Shown here: piece after piece, positions 16,664 through 25,572 of the stretch
Layout of the letters: the number at the start of each line of letters is the position of its first letter
How positions within the stretch are numbered: position 1 is the stretch's first letter
NCBI GenBank assembly: GCA_031429355.1
Contig: JANOZM010000007.1
Coordinates: 186,001 to 250,000, forward strand
Length of the DNA: 64,000 bases
Source: JANOZM01 sp031429355
GTDB taxonomy: Bacteria; Pseudomonadota; Gammaproteobacteria; Burkholderiales; Burkholderiaceae_E
Reading direction: 5' to 3'
Made by a program: the position numbers and the translations under genes
The notes under the pieces: model-generated
What the model saw: only the letters and a program-made list of their open reading frames with translations
What the model was told of the DNA's origin: nothing
Databases searched by the model: none

Positions 16664-17656
16664 CTAATCTGCCTTAATGCCCGCCCGCTTGACGATCTCT
16701 TTCCAGACTTTTTGTTCATTTGCAATGAAGGTTGCAAATTCGGCGGACGGGCCACCGCCACCGACCGCGCTATCGTTTGCAAATCGCTCAGTTACTGAGC
16801 TCGAGCGCAACGCCTTTTGACACTCTTCTTGAATTTTTTTGACCACATCAGCTGGCGTTCCGGCCGGTACCAAGAGGCCGTACCATTGTGATGTTTCAAA
16901 ATTCTTAAAACCACTTTCGGCAATTGTCGGGACATCGGGTAACGCTGCGATACGTTGGGCAGTGCCAACCGCCAGCGGTCGCAGTTTGCCTTGCTTAATG
17001 AAAGCGCTAATCGATGGAAGCCCATTCATTGCGACTTGTGTGCGCCCGGCAACTAGATCGGTCATTTGTGGACCGCTACCGCGGTAAGGAATATGGATCA
17101 TGAATATGCCGCTCACTAGCTTGAGATATTCAATCGACAAATGGCCGGCACTGGCATTACCGGCTGATCCGTAATTCAGTAAACCAGGATTTTTTTTGGC
17201 GTAAGCAATGAACTCTTTAAAATCTTTAGCCGGTACGTCTGGGTGCACAACCAAAACGCTGGGTACTTTCGCTAGCATGGTCACTGGTATGAAATCGCGA
17301 TTGACGTCATAGGGCTGATTACTAAGCATGTAAGGGTTCACCGCCAGCGTACCGACATGCCCTAAAATTAATGTGTGCCCATCGGGCGCTGCTTTTACAA
17401 CATCTTGCATAGCAACGATACCGGCACCTCCCGGTTTATTCTCGACAAACACGTTTATACCGAGGCTTTTCGTCATTTCGGCCGCAACTGAGCGCGCAAC
17501 AATTTCTGAGGTACCGCCCGGAGCGAACGGAACCACCAAGCGCACCGTTTTTGTTGGCCAAGCAGGAGAGGCTTTTGCAGGTAATGTAATGCCCAAACCA
17601 GTGCCCGCCAACGAAATGGAAAATTGCCTACGCGAACTTTGTGAAATCTTTGTCAT
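16664..17656 (-). CDS. Bug/TctC family periplasmic solute receptor
   Basis: This is a 330-aa tripartite tricarboxylate transporter type receptor, the family greatly expanded in Burkholderiales. Its signal peptide includes a twin-arginine-like SRRQFSISLAG. The mature part has the hallmark WPTKTVRLVVPFAPGGTSEI, ADGHTLILGHVGTLAVNP and HIPYRGSGPQMTDLVAGR. Such receptors bind carboxylates and often lack linked TctAB membrane genes, as here. The ligand is unknown. Its neighbours are pseudogenes on both sides. Confidence 0.9.
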   Translation of the reverse strand: MTKISQSSRRQFSISLAGTGLGITLPAKASPAWPTKTVRLVVPFAPGGTSEIVARSVAAEMTKSLGINVFVENKPGGAGIVAMQDVVKAAPDGHTLILGHVGTLAVNPYMLSNQPYDVNRDFIPVTMLAKVPSVLVVHPDVPAKDFKEFIAYAKKNPGLLNYGSAGNASAGHLSIEYLKLVSGIFMIHIPYRGSGPQMTDLVAGRTQVAMNGLPSISAFIKQGKLRPLAVGTAQRIAALPDVPTIAESGFKNFETSQWYGLLVPAGTPADVVKKIQEECQKALRSSSVTERFANDSAVGGGGPSAEFATFIANEQKVWKEIVKRAGIKAD

Positions 17657-17771
17657 AAGTTGTTTTTTTAGGTTGATTAAAAATTTGAGCCAAAACTTAA
17701 CCGCTAGTTTCTCGACTTTATCATGAGGTGCAATTGCAGTTCTGATTTTTAGAAGTTACAAAACTACGGCT

Positions 17772-18578
17772 CTATTCTTTGTAGTAAACCACTTGATGGG
17801 TACTGGCGAGCAAGAGCCCAGACTCACTCCATATTTGCGCTGTTTGATCAAAAAAGCCGTTGCGATAGGCTTGTGCCTTTGCTTGGGCCAGCATGTATTT
17901 GTCGGCAGTGGCGCTGTGATTAAGTTGAGCCGAATCGGTATGAAAATACGAAGTCATACTCACGGTACCGAAGGGCACCATCTTTGCTCGTCGCAGTAAA
18001 AGACGTGGAAAAAATATGTCACAGAACGCTGCCAGAGATAGCAGGTCAACTTACCGTTCCACTGAGTCTTTAACCCATAGTTGCGAAAGACTATTGCTTT
18101 CACTCTCGTCCATCACGCTTGGGATGCCACCCACTATTGGGCGCATCTCGTATCGTTCAAGCCAGCGCATTGGGGCTTTACGTTCTGTATGCGGGTAGCT
18201 AGTCGGCGGGTTGACTGTTGGCATTGTTGCGTCTTGTCCACTCCATGCCTCACGTCGTGCCGCTGTCACGACAGTACCCGTCATAACAACTTGTGCGCTC
18301 TGCATCATGGTCAGTACCCAATGTTGCGTAGAACGATTGGTACGTACGGGTTTTGCTTCGATCTCAAAAGGGCCATCAGCTACCGCCGTGCAGTAATTGA
18401 TGGTTTGCGCGATTGGTTCGCCGAGTAGTGATGGGTGTTGCATTACTGCATTGAGTAGCACAGCGGCGGTGATTCCACCGAAAGGCCCGATGAAGTTACC
18501 CCAAGCAGGGTTTGTAGTGCCAGAAAATAAATCACCATCGATAGGTGTCAGGGTGATCGCTTGATCGAATAAATGCAT
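17772..18578 (-). pseudogene. Acyl-CoA thioesterase family gene with in-frame stop
   Basis: A 268-codon frame encodes a double-hotdog thioesterase of the TesB-like/4HBT_3 kind. The first 175 codons (MHLFDQAITLTPIDGDLFSG, GNFIGPFGGITAAVLLNAV) run to LWVKDSVER, then a TAA at 18051-18053. The same frame continues with VDLLSLAAFCDIFFPRLLLR and PFGTVSMTSYFHTD to the expected C-terminus at 17772. No other lesion is visible, so one nonsense change in an otherwise complete gene, or a sequencing error, explains it. Confidence 0.8.
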
Positions 18579-18844
18579 GTTGTTGGTCTGGTAATCGAAA
18601 GGCGCTCACTTTACTGCAAATTTTACGGATAACGAGCAAAGCAACCCAGATTGTATTCGTGTGAACAGCGAACGAATGGCCGCGTTGGGCGCTAAGACGC
18701 TGTGATATCGATGCCGTCGTTGCCTTGGTGGGGTATCGGCCGAATAACCCTTTGTTAAGACTAAGCTAATTACTATTTGTTGTGAGACAACTATCAACAT
18801 GTTCTCTTACGCTTTGCGGCTTACAGACACTAAAAGGATCTAGC

Positions 18845-20131
18845 ATGAAAATTGAAACCATCGCCGTTCACGGCGGCTACTCGCCTGACCCCACCACCAA
18901 GGCAGTTGCTGTACCAATTTACCAAACAGTGGCCTTTGCATTTGATGACACGCAGCACGGCGCAGATTTATTCGATTTAAAAGTGGCAGGCAATATTTAT
19001 AGCCGCATCATGAACCCAACCAATGGCGTACTTGAAGCGCGCATTGCGGCTCTAGAAGGCGGTATTGGTGCTTTGGCAGTGGCATCGGGCATGGCAGCAA
19101 TTTCGTATGCGATTCAAACGATTTCTGAAGCCGGTGACAATATCGTTTCGGCCTCAACCTTGTATGGCGGTACTTACAATTTGTTTGCCCACACCTTTCC
19201 GCAAATGGGAATTGAGGTGCGTTTTGCTGACTATCGCGACCCGTCCTCATTTGCCAAGCTCATCGATGCACGCACCAAAGCGATTTACTGTGAATCGATT
19301 GGGAACCCGTTAGGCAATGTGACCGACATTGCTGCACTGGCGAAGGTAGCCCATGCACATGGTGTTCCATTGATCGTAGACAATACGGTTACCAGTCCTT
19401 ACTTGTGTCGTCCGTTTGAACATGGTGCAGATATTGTCGTGCACTCTCTCACCAAATATTTGGGCGGCCACGGTACAACCATTGGCGGAGCGGTGGTGGA
19501 CTCTGGCAAGTTCCCGTGGGCCGAGCACAAAGCACGCTTCAAGCGACTCAACGAACCCGATGTTAGCTACCACGGTGTGGTTTACACCGAAACTTTAGGG
19601 GCTGCTGCTTACATTGGCCGCTGCCGCGTGGTTCCCTTACGCAACATGGGCGCTGCACTGAGCCCAATGAATGCATTTCAAATTTTGCAAGGTATTGAAA
19701 CTTTAGCTTTGCGAATGGATCGCATATGTGAAAACGCCGTGAAAGTAGCCACACATTTGCAAAAGCATGCCAAGGTGGCCTCGGTAAACTATGCAGGCTT
19801 GCCCGATCATCCAGACCACGCATTGGTCAAGACAATAATGGGCGGCCGCGCCTCGGGCATTATTAGCTTTACGCTCAAAGGCGATGGGGGTACTGAAGGC
19901 CGCGAATCAGGCGCACGCTTTCAAGATGCGCTGAAGCTATTCACGCGTTTGGTAAATATTGGTGATGCAAAATCATTAGCTTGCCACCCCGCATCAACTA
20001 CGCACCGCCAACTCAATCCACAAGAGCACGCAAGAGCAGGCGTCAGTGAAGGTATGGTTCGTTTGTCGGTGGGTATTGAACATATTGACGATCTATTGGC
20101 CGATTTGGATCAAGCGCTAGCTGCTGCGTAA
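18845..20131 (+). CDS. metY: O-acetylhomoserine sulfhydrylase (MetY type)
   Basis: This is a 428-aa PLP enzyme of the Cys/Met metabolism family. It makes homocysteine (or transfers other thiols) from O-acetylhomoserine. It opens MKIETIAVHGGYSPDPTTKA, then VPIYQTVAFAFDDTQHGADLF, typical of MetY rather than MetB. The PLP lysine is in VVHSLTKYLGGHGTTIGG. I start it at the ATG at 18845, which follows AAAGGA; an upstream in-frame GTG at 18782 adds 21 residues not expected in the family. No methionine-type riboswitch is evident in the 265 bp upstream. Confidence 0.92.
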   Translation: MKIETIAVHGGYSPDPTTKAVAVPIYQTVAFAFDDTQHGADLFDLKVAGNIYSRIMNPTNGVLEARIAALEGGIGALAVASGMAAISYAIQTISEAGDNIVSASTLYGGTYNLFAHTFPQMGIEVRFADYRDPSSFAKLIDARTKAIYCESIGNPLGNVTDIAALAKVAHAHGVPLIVDNTVTSPYLCRPFEHGADIVVHSLTKYLGGHGTTIGGAVVDSGKFPWAEHKARFKRLNEPDVSYHGVVYTETLGAAAYIGRCRVVPLRNMGAALSPMNAFQILQGIETLALRMDRICENAVKVATHLQKHAKVASVNYAGLPDHPDHALVKTIMGGRASGIISFTLKGDGGTEGRESGARFQDALKLFTRLVNIGDAKSLACHPASTTHRQLNPQEHARAGVSEGMVRLSVGIEHIDDLLADLDQALAAA

Positions 20132-20320
20132 AACGATGAATTAATCAAACTCAATGTTGTACTGAACGAAGTCTTGAACATGCCCACCACCAAAGAGCGA
20201 TTGATCAACATGGGCATCTCAGCTTCACCGAATAACGCCGAAAAGTTTGGCGAGCAGATCAAACAAAACTTGCAACGCTTTGGCCCCGTCGTTAAAGCGG
20301 CGGGTATTCCTCTGCAGTAA
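20132..20320 (+). pseudogene. C-terminal remnant of a Bug/TctC receptor
   Basis: Directly after the metY stop, an open stretch of 62 codons reads NDELIKLNVVLNEVLNMPTT, KERLINMGISA and FGEQIKQNLQRFGPVVKAAG, ending IPLQ-stop. This is the C-terminal helix pair of TctC-type receptors (compare the end of the intact receptor at 16664-17656). It has no start codon or ribosome site of its own. It suggests deletion of a receptor gene whose 5' part was replaced by metY. Confidence 0.7.
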
Positions 20321-20400
20321 CTAGATCAATTTGCTTTTACTCGAATACCACTTGGCGCGTTAGACGTTTCATCTTGCTGGAAATAAAGGTACGCAACAAA

Positions 20401-21171
20401 TTAAATGCCACGAGTATGGATGACGCCGCCATCAACAGTTAAGGTGGATCCCACAACATAGTCGCCTGCCCGAGAGGCCAAATAAATTGCTGCGCCTGCC
20501 ATGTCCTCATCGCTACCAATGCGTCCAGCTGGAATACGCCGGCTAATTTCGACCGCGTTATCACGCGCGTCGCGATTCATTTCTGAGGCGAAAGCACCAG
20601 GCGCAATCGCAGTCACCACTATGTTGTCTTTAACCAAACGCATAGCCATACGCCGTGTCAAATGAATAAGACCCGATTTACTGGCCGCGTAGGAGTATGT
20701 CTCCAGCGGGTTCACGGCAATACCGTCAATAGAAGCGATATTGATGACTTTGGCCACTTGCTTGTTGCCCGCCAAGCGCAAATGCTGGATCAAGGCTTGG
20801 GTAAGGAAAAATGGCGTCTTCATATTCAGATCGACCACCTTGTCCCAACCTTGTTCAGTGAAATCATCGAAGGGTTCGGCCCAAGCCGCACCGGCGTTGT
20901 TCACTAAGATATCCAATGAAGTTTCATAGGCTGAATAAGCCTTCACTAACGACGCAATGCCTTCTTTGGTCGACACATCGGCAGGTAGCGACACGCATGG
21001 CCCGAGCTTTGAAAGTTCGAGCGCAGCTTGATCGCAAGCATCGGCCTTACGTGCGGAAATATAAACGCGCGCACCTTGGGCGAGAAATCCCTCGGCGATC
21101 ATTCGGCCAATACCACGAGAGCCGCCTGTGATCAACGCCGAGCGACCTTCAAGTGAAAATAGATTCTTCAT
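20401..21171 (-). CDS. SDR family oxidoreductase
   Basis: This is a 256-aa classical short-chain dehydrogenase/reductase. The cofactor motif TGGSRGIG is at 15-22, NNAG at 91-94, catalytic S147 in INIASIDG and Y161-x3-K165 in YSYAASKSG. The C-terminal YVVGSTLTVDGGV is common to gluconate/KDG-type dehydrogenases and 3-oxoacyl-ACP-reductase-like members; the substrate cannot be fixed. It is cytoplasmic and stands alone, in an accessory stretch with pseudogenes upstream. Confidence 0.85.
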   Translation of the reverse strand: MKNLFSLEGRSALITGGSRGIGRMIAEGFLAQGARVYISARKADACDQAALELSKLGPCVSLPADVSTKEGIASLVKAYSAYETSLDILVNNAGAAWAEPFDDFTEQGWDKVVDLNMKTPFFLTQALIQHLRLAGNKQVAKVINIASIDGIAVNPLETYSYAASKSGLIHLTRRMAMRLVKDNIVVTAIAPGAFASEMNRDARDNAVEISRRIPAGRIGSDEDMAGAAIYLASRAGDYVVGSTLTVDGGVIHTRGI

Positions 21172-21481
21172 TTTTGTTCCAATGTCATTTGCATATGAGT
21201 GACCCTGCGCTGCGAGCCAAAGTATGCCATACGCCTAATCCATCATTTGCCAACATTGGCCCGTCGGTGGCACCCGCTTGAAGAAATTGCGCACCTTTAT
21301 GTACTAGAGCGTAGTCGCATTAACGAATCGAAATGAATTGGCCTGTTATCAAACTGATATCTAAGCGCCTTTAAACCGATCCCTGGGCGAGCTCAAGCGG
21401 ATAACTGAGCGGTTCAAACTGCATCTCATCGACAAACGCAAGACAACGCCAGATTCAAGTTTTACCTCAAGCGCCTAGCCG
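21172..21481. other. Non-coding stretch without clear content
   Basis: This stretch of 310 bp lies between the SDR gene and a small hypothetical frame. Short broken frames are present (for example a 28-codon frame from an ATG near 21195), but I see no homologous motif, hairpin or repeat. It probably contains the SDR promoter and decayed sequence. Confidence 0.5.
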
Positions 21482-21700
21482 ATGTCAGTAAACCAAGATT
21501 CAAGTCAACCCTACATTTGGACAAACGGCGAAGCTGGTTTGATTGCTAATCCAGCTTACAAAAGTACAGCCGCTGTTGATAAGTCAGAAGGTATCTTTTT
21601 AGTCGGAATCGGCGAAAACGGATTACGTGCCAATCCAAAGTTTGCGACCCTGCCCAACATGATTCACACCCCTACTTTCAAGGAGGTGTTGGCGAGGTGA
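21482..21700 (+). CDS. Small hypothetical protein with an internal duplication
   Basis: This is a 72-aa frame, MSVNQDSSQPYIWTNGEAGL onward. Two related motifs, NGEAGLIANPAY (about 15-26) and ENGLRANPKF (about 46-55), suggest an internal repeat of some 30 residues. It has no signal peptide or membrane span. The ATG lacks a clear ribosome site, so coding status is uncertain. I do not recognise the family. Confidence 0.35.
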   Translation: MSVNQDSSQPYIWTNGEAGLIANPAYKSTAAVDKSEGIFLVGIGENGLRANPKFATLPNMIHTPTFKEVLAR

Positions 21701-21785
21701 GTTTGATTGAAATCAAACCCTTAGCACAGCAAATGGTCGCTTCAAAATAAACGACTAAAAATCACTACCTTAATTGCCAAAGTTT

Positions 21786-21926
21786 ATGAAAACTCTGTTC
21801 TTGTTCTATCCAGTATGGATCGTTGCACTGCTAGCCGGATTTGACGGAGTTTTCTACTTTGTCAGTTCTGTCATCATTGGAATTATTTTATTTAGCTGGT
21901 TTAAGCTGTTTGTTGTTCGGCCATGA
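21786..21926 (+). CDS. Possible 46-aa membrane microprotein
   Basis: A short frame, MKTLFLFYPVWIVALLAGF, then GVFYFVSSVIIGIILFSWF, then KLFVVRP-stop, predicts two membrane helices with a basic C-terminus. This is more regular than a chance frame. A ribosome site is not convincing. It lies alone between the small hypothetical frame and the ubiA hairpin. Function unknown. Confidence 0.35.
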   Translation: MKTLFLFYPVWIVALLAGFDGVFYFVSSVIIGIILFSWFKLFVVRP

Positions 21927-22080
21927 CTTGCTAAGTTTGGTGAGCGTGTTACGAACAGGGCTCGATTCAACTCGAAATACACTAATTGAATTAAGGTCGG
22001 CGGTTGAACTTAGATCCGTTTAAAAACAAATTCGGGCGCAATTGCACGAAGTCAGCCCCTGAAACCCGAATAGTCAATCC

Positions 22081-22160
22081 GAAATAAAGCGGCGAAGCCC
22101 TTTTAAAACTCATTGGAGCGTAAGCGACTGAGTTTTAAAAGGGCTTCGCCGCTTTATTTC
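22081..22160 (-). repeat. 80-bp hairpin element, copy 2
   Basis: Perfect 32-nt arms (22081-22112 and 22129-22160) enclose a 16-nt loop that, on the minus strand, reads GTCGCTTACGCTCCAA, identical to copy 1 at 6892-6971. The arm ends (GAAAT, AACTCA) are shared while the interior differs (AAAGCGGCGAAGCCC against GTGGGAGCAAAGCGG). It lies 16 bp downstream of the ubiA stop, in the same orientation relative to transcription as copy 1 has to its gene. Confidence 0.9.
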
Positions 22161-22176
22161 AAAACCTAAAAAAAAT

Positions 22177-23031
22177 TCAGGGAATCAAGTAATTCCCCAA
22201 AACCCCAGCAAACACCGCTGCCCCAAACCAATTATTGTGATTAAACGCTTTAAAGCATCCATCACGACTGCGCGTCCGAATCAACGTGTAATGATAAAGA
22301 GCAATACAACCAGCTATTACCAAACCAAGAAAATACCAAACATCCATTTCCTCTAATCGACCAACCCAAACCAGTAGTAACAGAGCCACAGCGTAACAAG
22401 TCATCACAGCAACGACGTCGTAACGGCCAAAGGTAATAGCCGCAGTACGAATGCCGATCTTGACATCGTCGTCTCGATCAACCATGGCGTACTCTGTATC
22501 GTAAGCAAGCGCCCAAAAGATATTGGCTAACAACATGATCCAAGCACTGAGCGGCAATGTATTCTGAATCGCCGCAAAGGCCATAGGAATGCCAAAGCCA
22601 AACGCAATCCCTAGGTAGGCTTGGGGTAAGGCAAAAAAACGCTTGGTGAAGGGATAGGAGGCTGCCAGAAACGCGGCTACAACGGCCAACAGCCAAGTCA
22701 ACTGGTTTAGTCCAATTAACAATAGCGCAGCGGCTAAGCTCAACACCACAAAAACCGCGATGGCTTCTTTTGGTTTGATGGCCCCGCTAGTCAATGGCCG
22801 TTGCGCGGTCCGCTTCACGTGTTTATCAAAATCGCGGTCGGCCCAGTCATTAATTGCACAGCCAGCCGAACGCATTAAGACGGTTCCAATAACGAATACA
22901 AAAAATAAATGCCAGCCAGGCTCACCGTTTCCGGCAATCCATAAAGCCCAAAGCGTTGGCCATAACAGGAGCAAAATTCCGATGGGCCGATGCATACGAA
23001 CCAATTGCCAGTACAACTTGAGTTTTTGCAT
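22177..23031 (-). CDS. ubiA: 4-hydroxybenzoate octaprenyltransferase
   Basis: This is a 284-aa inner-membrane prenyltransferase that joins the polyprenyl chain to 4-hydroxybenzoate in ubiquinone synthesis. It opens LKLYWQLVRMHRPIGILLLL. The two Mg-diphosphate motifs are NDWADRDFD at 61-69 and DTEYAMVDRDDD at 178-189. About eight to nine hydrophobic spans fit the family. Its transcript should end in the 80-bp hairpin. It is separated from the ComEA-like gene by a terminator. Confidence 0.95.
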   Translation of the reverse strand: MQKLKLYWQLVRMHRPIGILLLLWPTLWALWIAGNGEPGWHLFFVFVIGTVLMRSAGCAINDWADRDFDKHVKRTAQRPLTSGAIKPKEAIAVFVVLSLAAALLLIGLNQLTWLLAVVAAFLAASYPFTKRFFALPQAYLGIAFGFGIPMAFAAIQNTLPLSAWIMLLANIFWALAYDTEYAMVDRDDDVKIGIRTAAITFGRYDVVAVMTCYAVALLLLVWVGRLEEMDVWYFLGLVIAGCIALYHYTLIRTRSRDGCFKAFNHNNWFGAAVFAGVLGNYLIP

Positions 23032-23114
23032 AAGTTAAAAGCGCTCAATCAAAGAATGCGTTAAGGCTAAGCGCAAATGCGCTAGATTCAAAATGCAAAA
23101 AACGCACCAATAAA

Positions 23115-23138
23115 AAAGGGGCACCGAAGTGCCCCTTT
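23115..23138 (-). terminator. Terminator after the ComEA-like gene
   Basis: AAAGGGGCAC and GTGCCCCTTT form a perfect 10-bp stem around a CGAA tetraloop. On the minus strand the stem is followed by TTTTTTATTGG. It lies 45 bp after the stop of the ComEA-like gene. Confidence 0.85.
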
Positions 23139-23183
23139 GACGACTCAGATTTCCGTGGAAACCGAAGCGCTAGAAAATCGGAA

Positions 23184-23891
23184 TTAACCTTTTTTCTCGT
23201 CTTTCTTTTCATCTTTTTTGCCGTCTTTTGCAGCAGGCTTGTCGTCCTTCTTTGCATCTTTCTTGGCGTCAGCTTTTGCATCTTTTTTGGCATCTTTAGC
23301 TGCAGGCTTGTCGTCCTTAGCTGCTTTTGCATCAGCAGCTTTAGGAGCAACGTCCTTCTTAGCATCGGCAGCTTTTGCAGCAGCAGGCTTAGCGTCGGCA
23401 GCAGGCTTAGCATCGGCGGCCTTAGGAGCAGCGTCTTTCTTAGCGTCAGCAGCTTTTGCAGCGGCTGGCTTGGCATCGGCAGCTGGCTTAGCGTCGGCAG
23501 CTTTAGCATCAGCGGCTTTTGGAGCAGCTTTTGTATCAGCAGCTTTTGTTTCGGCTTTAGGCGCTTCTTTTTTGCCAGCATCCGCTTTAGGGGCGTCTTT
23601 CTTGCCAGCATCGGCTTTAGCAGCACCGGTTTTTGCGCCGCCAACTGTTAAACCACCAGCAGCCATAGCTTTTACGTTTGTCTCGCCAACGCCTTTAACG
23701 CGCTTTTGCATGTCGTCTAAATCCTTAAACCCGCCGTTCTTGCGTTCTGCAATGATATCGGCAGCAATCTTAGGACCGATTCCTTTTACAGACTCCAACT
23801 CTGCTTGAGTGGCTGTGTTCGCGTCAATAGCGAAGGCCAATGAAACAGCAGCAAAAAATGCAAACAAACCAGCTATTAACTTCTTAAACAT
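23184..23891 (-). CDS. ComEA-like helix-hairpin-helix protein with Lys/Ala-rich tail
   Basis: This is a 235-aa exported protein. A signal peptide (1-21, cleavage after AFA) leads into a helix-hairpin-helix DNA-binding domain (about 22-80: IDANTATQAELESVKGIGPK, GFKDLDDMQKRVKGVGE) typical of ComEA DNA-uptake proteins. From about 85 to the end it is almost only Ala, Lys, Asp and Pro. This tail includes a repeated block of about 27 residues around ADAKPAADAKPAAAKAADAK, like histone-H1/AlgP tails. The tail should bind DNA or polyanions in the periplasm. It has its own terminator and stands alone. Confidence 0.8.
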   Translation of the reverse strand: MFKKLIAGLFAFFAAVSLAFAIDANTATQAELESVKGIGPKIAADIIAERKNGGFKDLDDMQKRVKGVGETNVKAMAAGGLTVGGAKTGAAKADAGKKDAPKADAGKKEAPKAETKAADTKAAPKAADAKAADAKPAADAKPAAAKAADAKKDAAPKAADAKPAADAKPAAAKAADAKKDVAPKAADAKAAKDDKPAAKDAKKDAKADAKKDAKKDDKPAAKDGKKDEKKDEKKG

Positions 23892-24024
23892 TGCTCTCTC
23901 CTCAGAGAATTAGAAAAAATTTTTGTGCTACTACCGCCAAAACGGGTGTCGCTTGCTACCGGTTGACCGGAGCCGCGCAAATGTAAACGAAATCTCTTGA
24001 AACACCTATTTGGGCGACTTGACT

Positions 24025-25212
24025 TTAAGGCCGTGACGCATCTGTAGTGGGCGCATAAGTTTCCCACTGATGGCATCCTGGGCACTGCCAATAATGCGAA
24101 CGTGCTTGAAAGCCGCACGACTTGCAGGCATACCGTGCGGGCTTGGAGTTCAAAAGCTTTAATTGTTCCGCCATAACGGGCAGCACTGTTGAAGATGCCA
24201 TTGGCGACGCATCGTTTGTGTGTTCAGCCAGCCATTTTTCTAGAATTCTAGTGGAAGGTCTTTCTGCCATTACTTTTTGAATCCACTGCCCCCAAGGTTC
24301 AATATTTTGTTTTGCAATTAACGCAAAGAGAAAATCTTGGCTTGGGGCCACGCCCCACCATAACTGAACGTTTTCAAAAGCGCGCTTAGCAAAACCGGGT
24401 AACGCGCTTTCCATGCGTTCGGCAGCTTCAACATAGTCATACAAGACCAACGGCAAATAGCTTGGGTTGCTACGGCCAAGTTCTTCTGTGCAACTGACAA
24501 CCAACGAATCGTCTGCTTTTGCTTTGGCAACTTGAATTTTTGCCAATGCCACACGTGGATGGGTAGCGTTACAAGCTTGCGCGTTCGCCAACAAAGTAGA
24601 TGCTTGGTTTAAAGCATCTGGCGTAATTGGAAGTTTTGCTAACAGCTCGTCAAGCATATTGCAGTGGTAGTGCACTTCGTGTCTTGCAGACGAAGCATTT
24701 CCCGCGACCCGCAATGTTTGAGCCATTTTAATTGCCAAGGGCCAATCACGAACCCCTTGCGCTAATAATATCCTTTGCTCTTGTGCAGCAACGGCTAGGG
24801 GCGTTCCTTCTAGCGGTTTTAGTGCGTCTTCAGCTTGGCTTAACAAACCCGCCTTGATAAAATCTAAACCCAATTCTAAACGCGCTTGTTGTTGATATTC
24901 AGGCGCTAAATCACGCCGCGAAATTAAATTTTCGTGAACCCGAATGGCTCTTTCGGTTTCACCGCGCCTGCGAAACAAAGCACCTAAAGCGAAGTGAAGT
25001 TCAGGTGTATCCGGATCAAGTTTAACCACATCGATAAGCGCTTCAAGCGCCTGATCTTGCTCGTCGTGCAATAGATGGTTTAAACCTTTGAAATAGGTAG
25101 CAGGCAGTTTGCGTGAAGCCTGAATGGTCTGGCGTAAATCCCAACGAGCAGCGAACCAACCCGCCGCAAAAAACACTGGCAGGATCAATAGCCACCATGC
25201 TTCAAATTCCAT
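24025..25212 (-). CDS. lapB: LapB, lipopolysaccharide assembly TPR protein
   Basis: This is a 395-aa protein (YciM) anchored by an N-terminal membrane helix (WWLLILPVFFAAGWFAARWD). It carries tandem TPR repeats (for example YFKGLNHLLHDEQDQALEAL) and a C-terminal rubredoxin-like zinc site, CKSC ... CPGC, near residues 364-384. In E. coli LapB steers FtsH to degrade LpxC and so limits LPS synthesis. It follows lapA by 39 bp in the ihfB-lapA-lapB run. Confidence 0.93.
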   Translation of the reverse strand: MEFEAWWLLILPVFFAAGWFAARWDLRQTIQASRKLPATYFKGLNHLLHDEQDQALEALIDVVKLDPDTPELHFALGALFRRRGETERAIRVHENLISRRDLAPEYQQQARLELGLDFIKAGLLSQAEDALKPLEGTPLAVAAQEQRILLAQGVRDWPLAIKMAQTLRVAGNASSARHEVHYHCNMLDELLAKLPITPDALNQASTLLANAQACNATHPRVALAKIQVAKAKADDSLVVSCTEELGRSNPSYLPLVLYDYVEAAERMESALPGFAKRAFENVQLWWGVAPSQDFLFALIAKQNIEPWGQWIQKVMAERPSTRILEKWLAEHTNDASPMASSTVLPVMAEQLKLLNSKPARYACKSCGFQARSHYWQCPGCHQWETYAPTTDASRP

Positions 25213-25251
25213 TAATTAAACCTTGGGATTTTTGATGAATACAAGAAATGG

Positions 25252-25563
25252 CTAGACCATTGGCGGACGCGGCACGTCGACAGTGGGTGCAATTGGAGTC
25301 GCTTTAACTTCAGATTTGGCTTGGCGAACTTCGCGCTCAAGCTTGGATATATTGCGTCGCCCTTTGTACCAAGCCGGTACAACCGCCAATAGACCAAAGG
25401 CTACGCCAGAAATAAAGAACACTAATAGATGAACAACAATTGGCGCCGACCATTCTAGGTTGCTGCCAAAAAAACGTAAGGTCGCTGTAGCGGTATTAGA
25501 TAACGCAAAACCCAGCATCACCAAAAACATCACTGCCCAAAAAAACCATGAAATGATGGACAT
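25252..25563 (-). CDS. lapA: LapA domain membrane protein
   Basis: This 103-aa protein has two N-terminal membrane spans (about 4-25 and 42-65) with the LapA (DUF1049) pattern FALSNTATATLRFFG between them. A basic, coiled-coil-like cytoplasmic segment (RRNISKLEREVRQAKSEV) ends in a Pro-rich tail. It partners LapB in LPS control. It lies 9 bp after ihfB. Confidence 0.9.
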   Translation of the reverse strand: MSIISWFFWAVMFLVMLGFALSNTATATLRFFGSNLEWSAPIVVHLLVFFISGVAFGLLAVVPAWYKGRRNISKLEREVRQAKSEVKATPIAPTVDVPRPPMV

Positions 25564-25572
25564 GCTTTTGGC

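Noticed and set aside
18579..18844. Methionine- or SAM-type riboswitch ahead of metY
   Set aside because: I could not find a conserved core or a terminator-like switch in this space.
23218..23808. A 196-codon plus-strand open frame rich in Ala, Ser and Phe
   Set aside because: It is the exact mirror of the Lys/Ala-rich tail of the ComEA-like gene; biased codons open the opposite strand. No ribosome site or homology.
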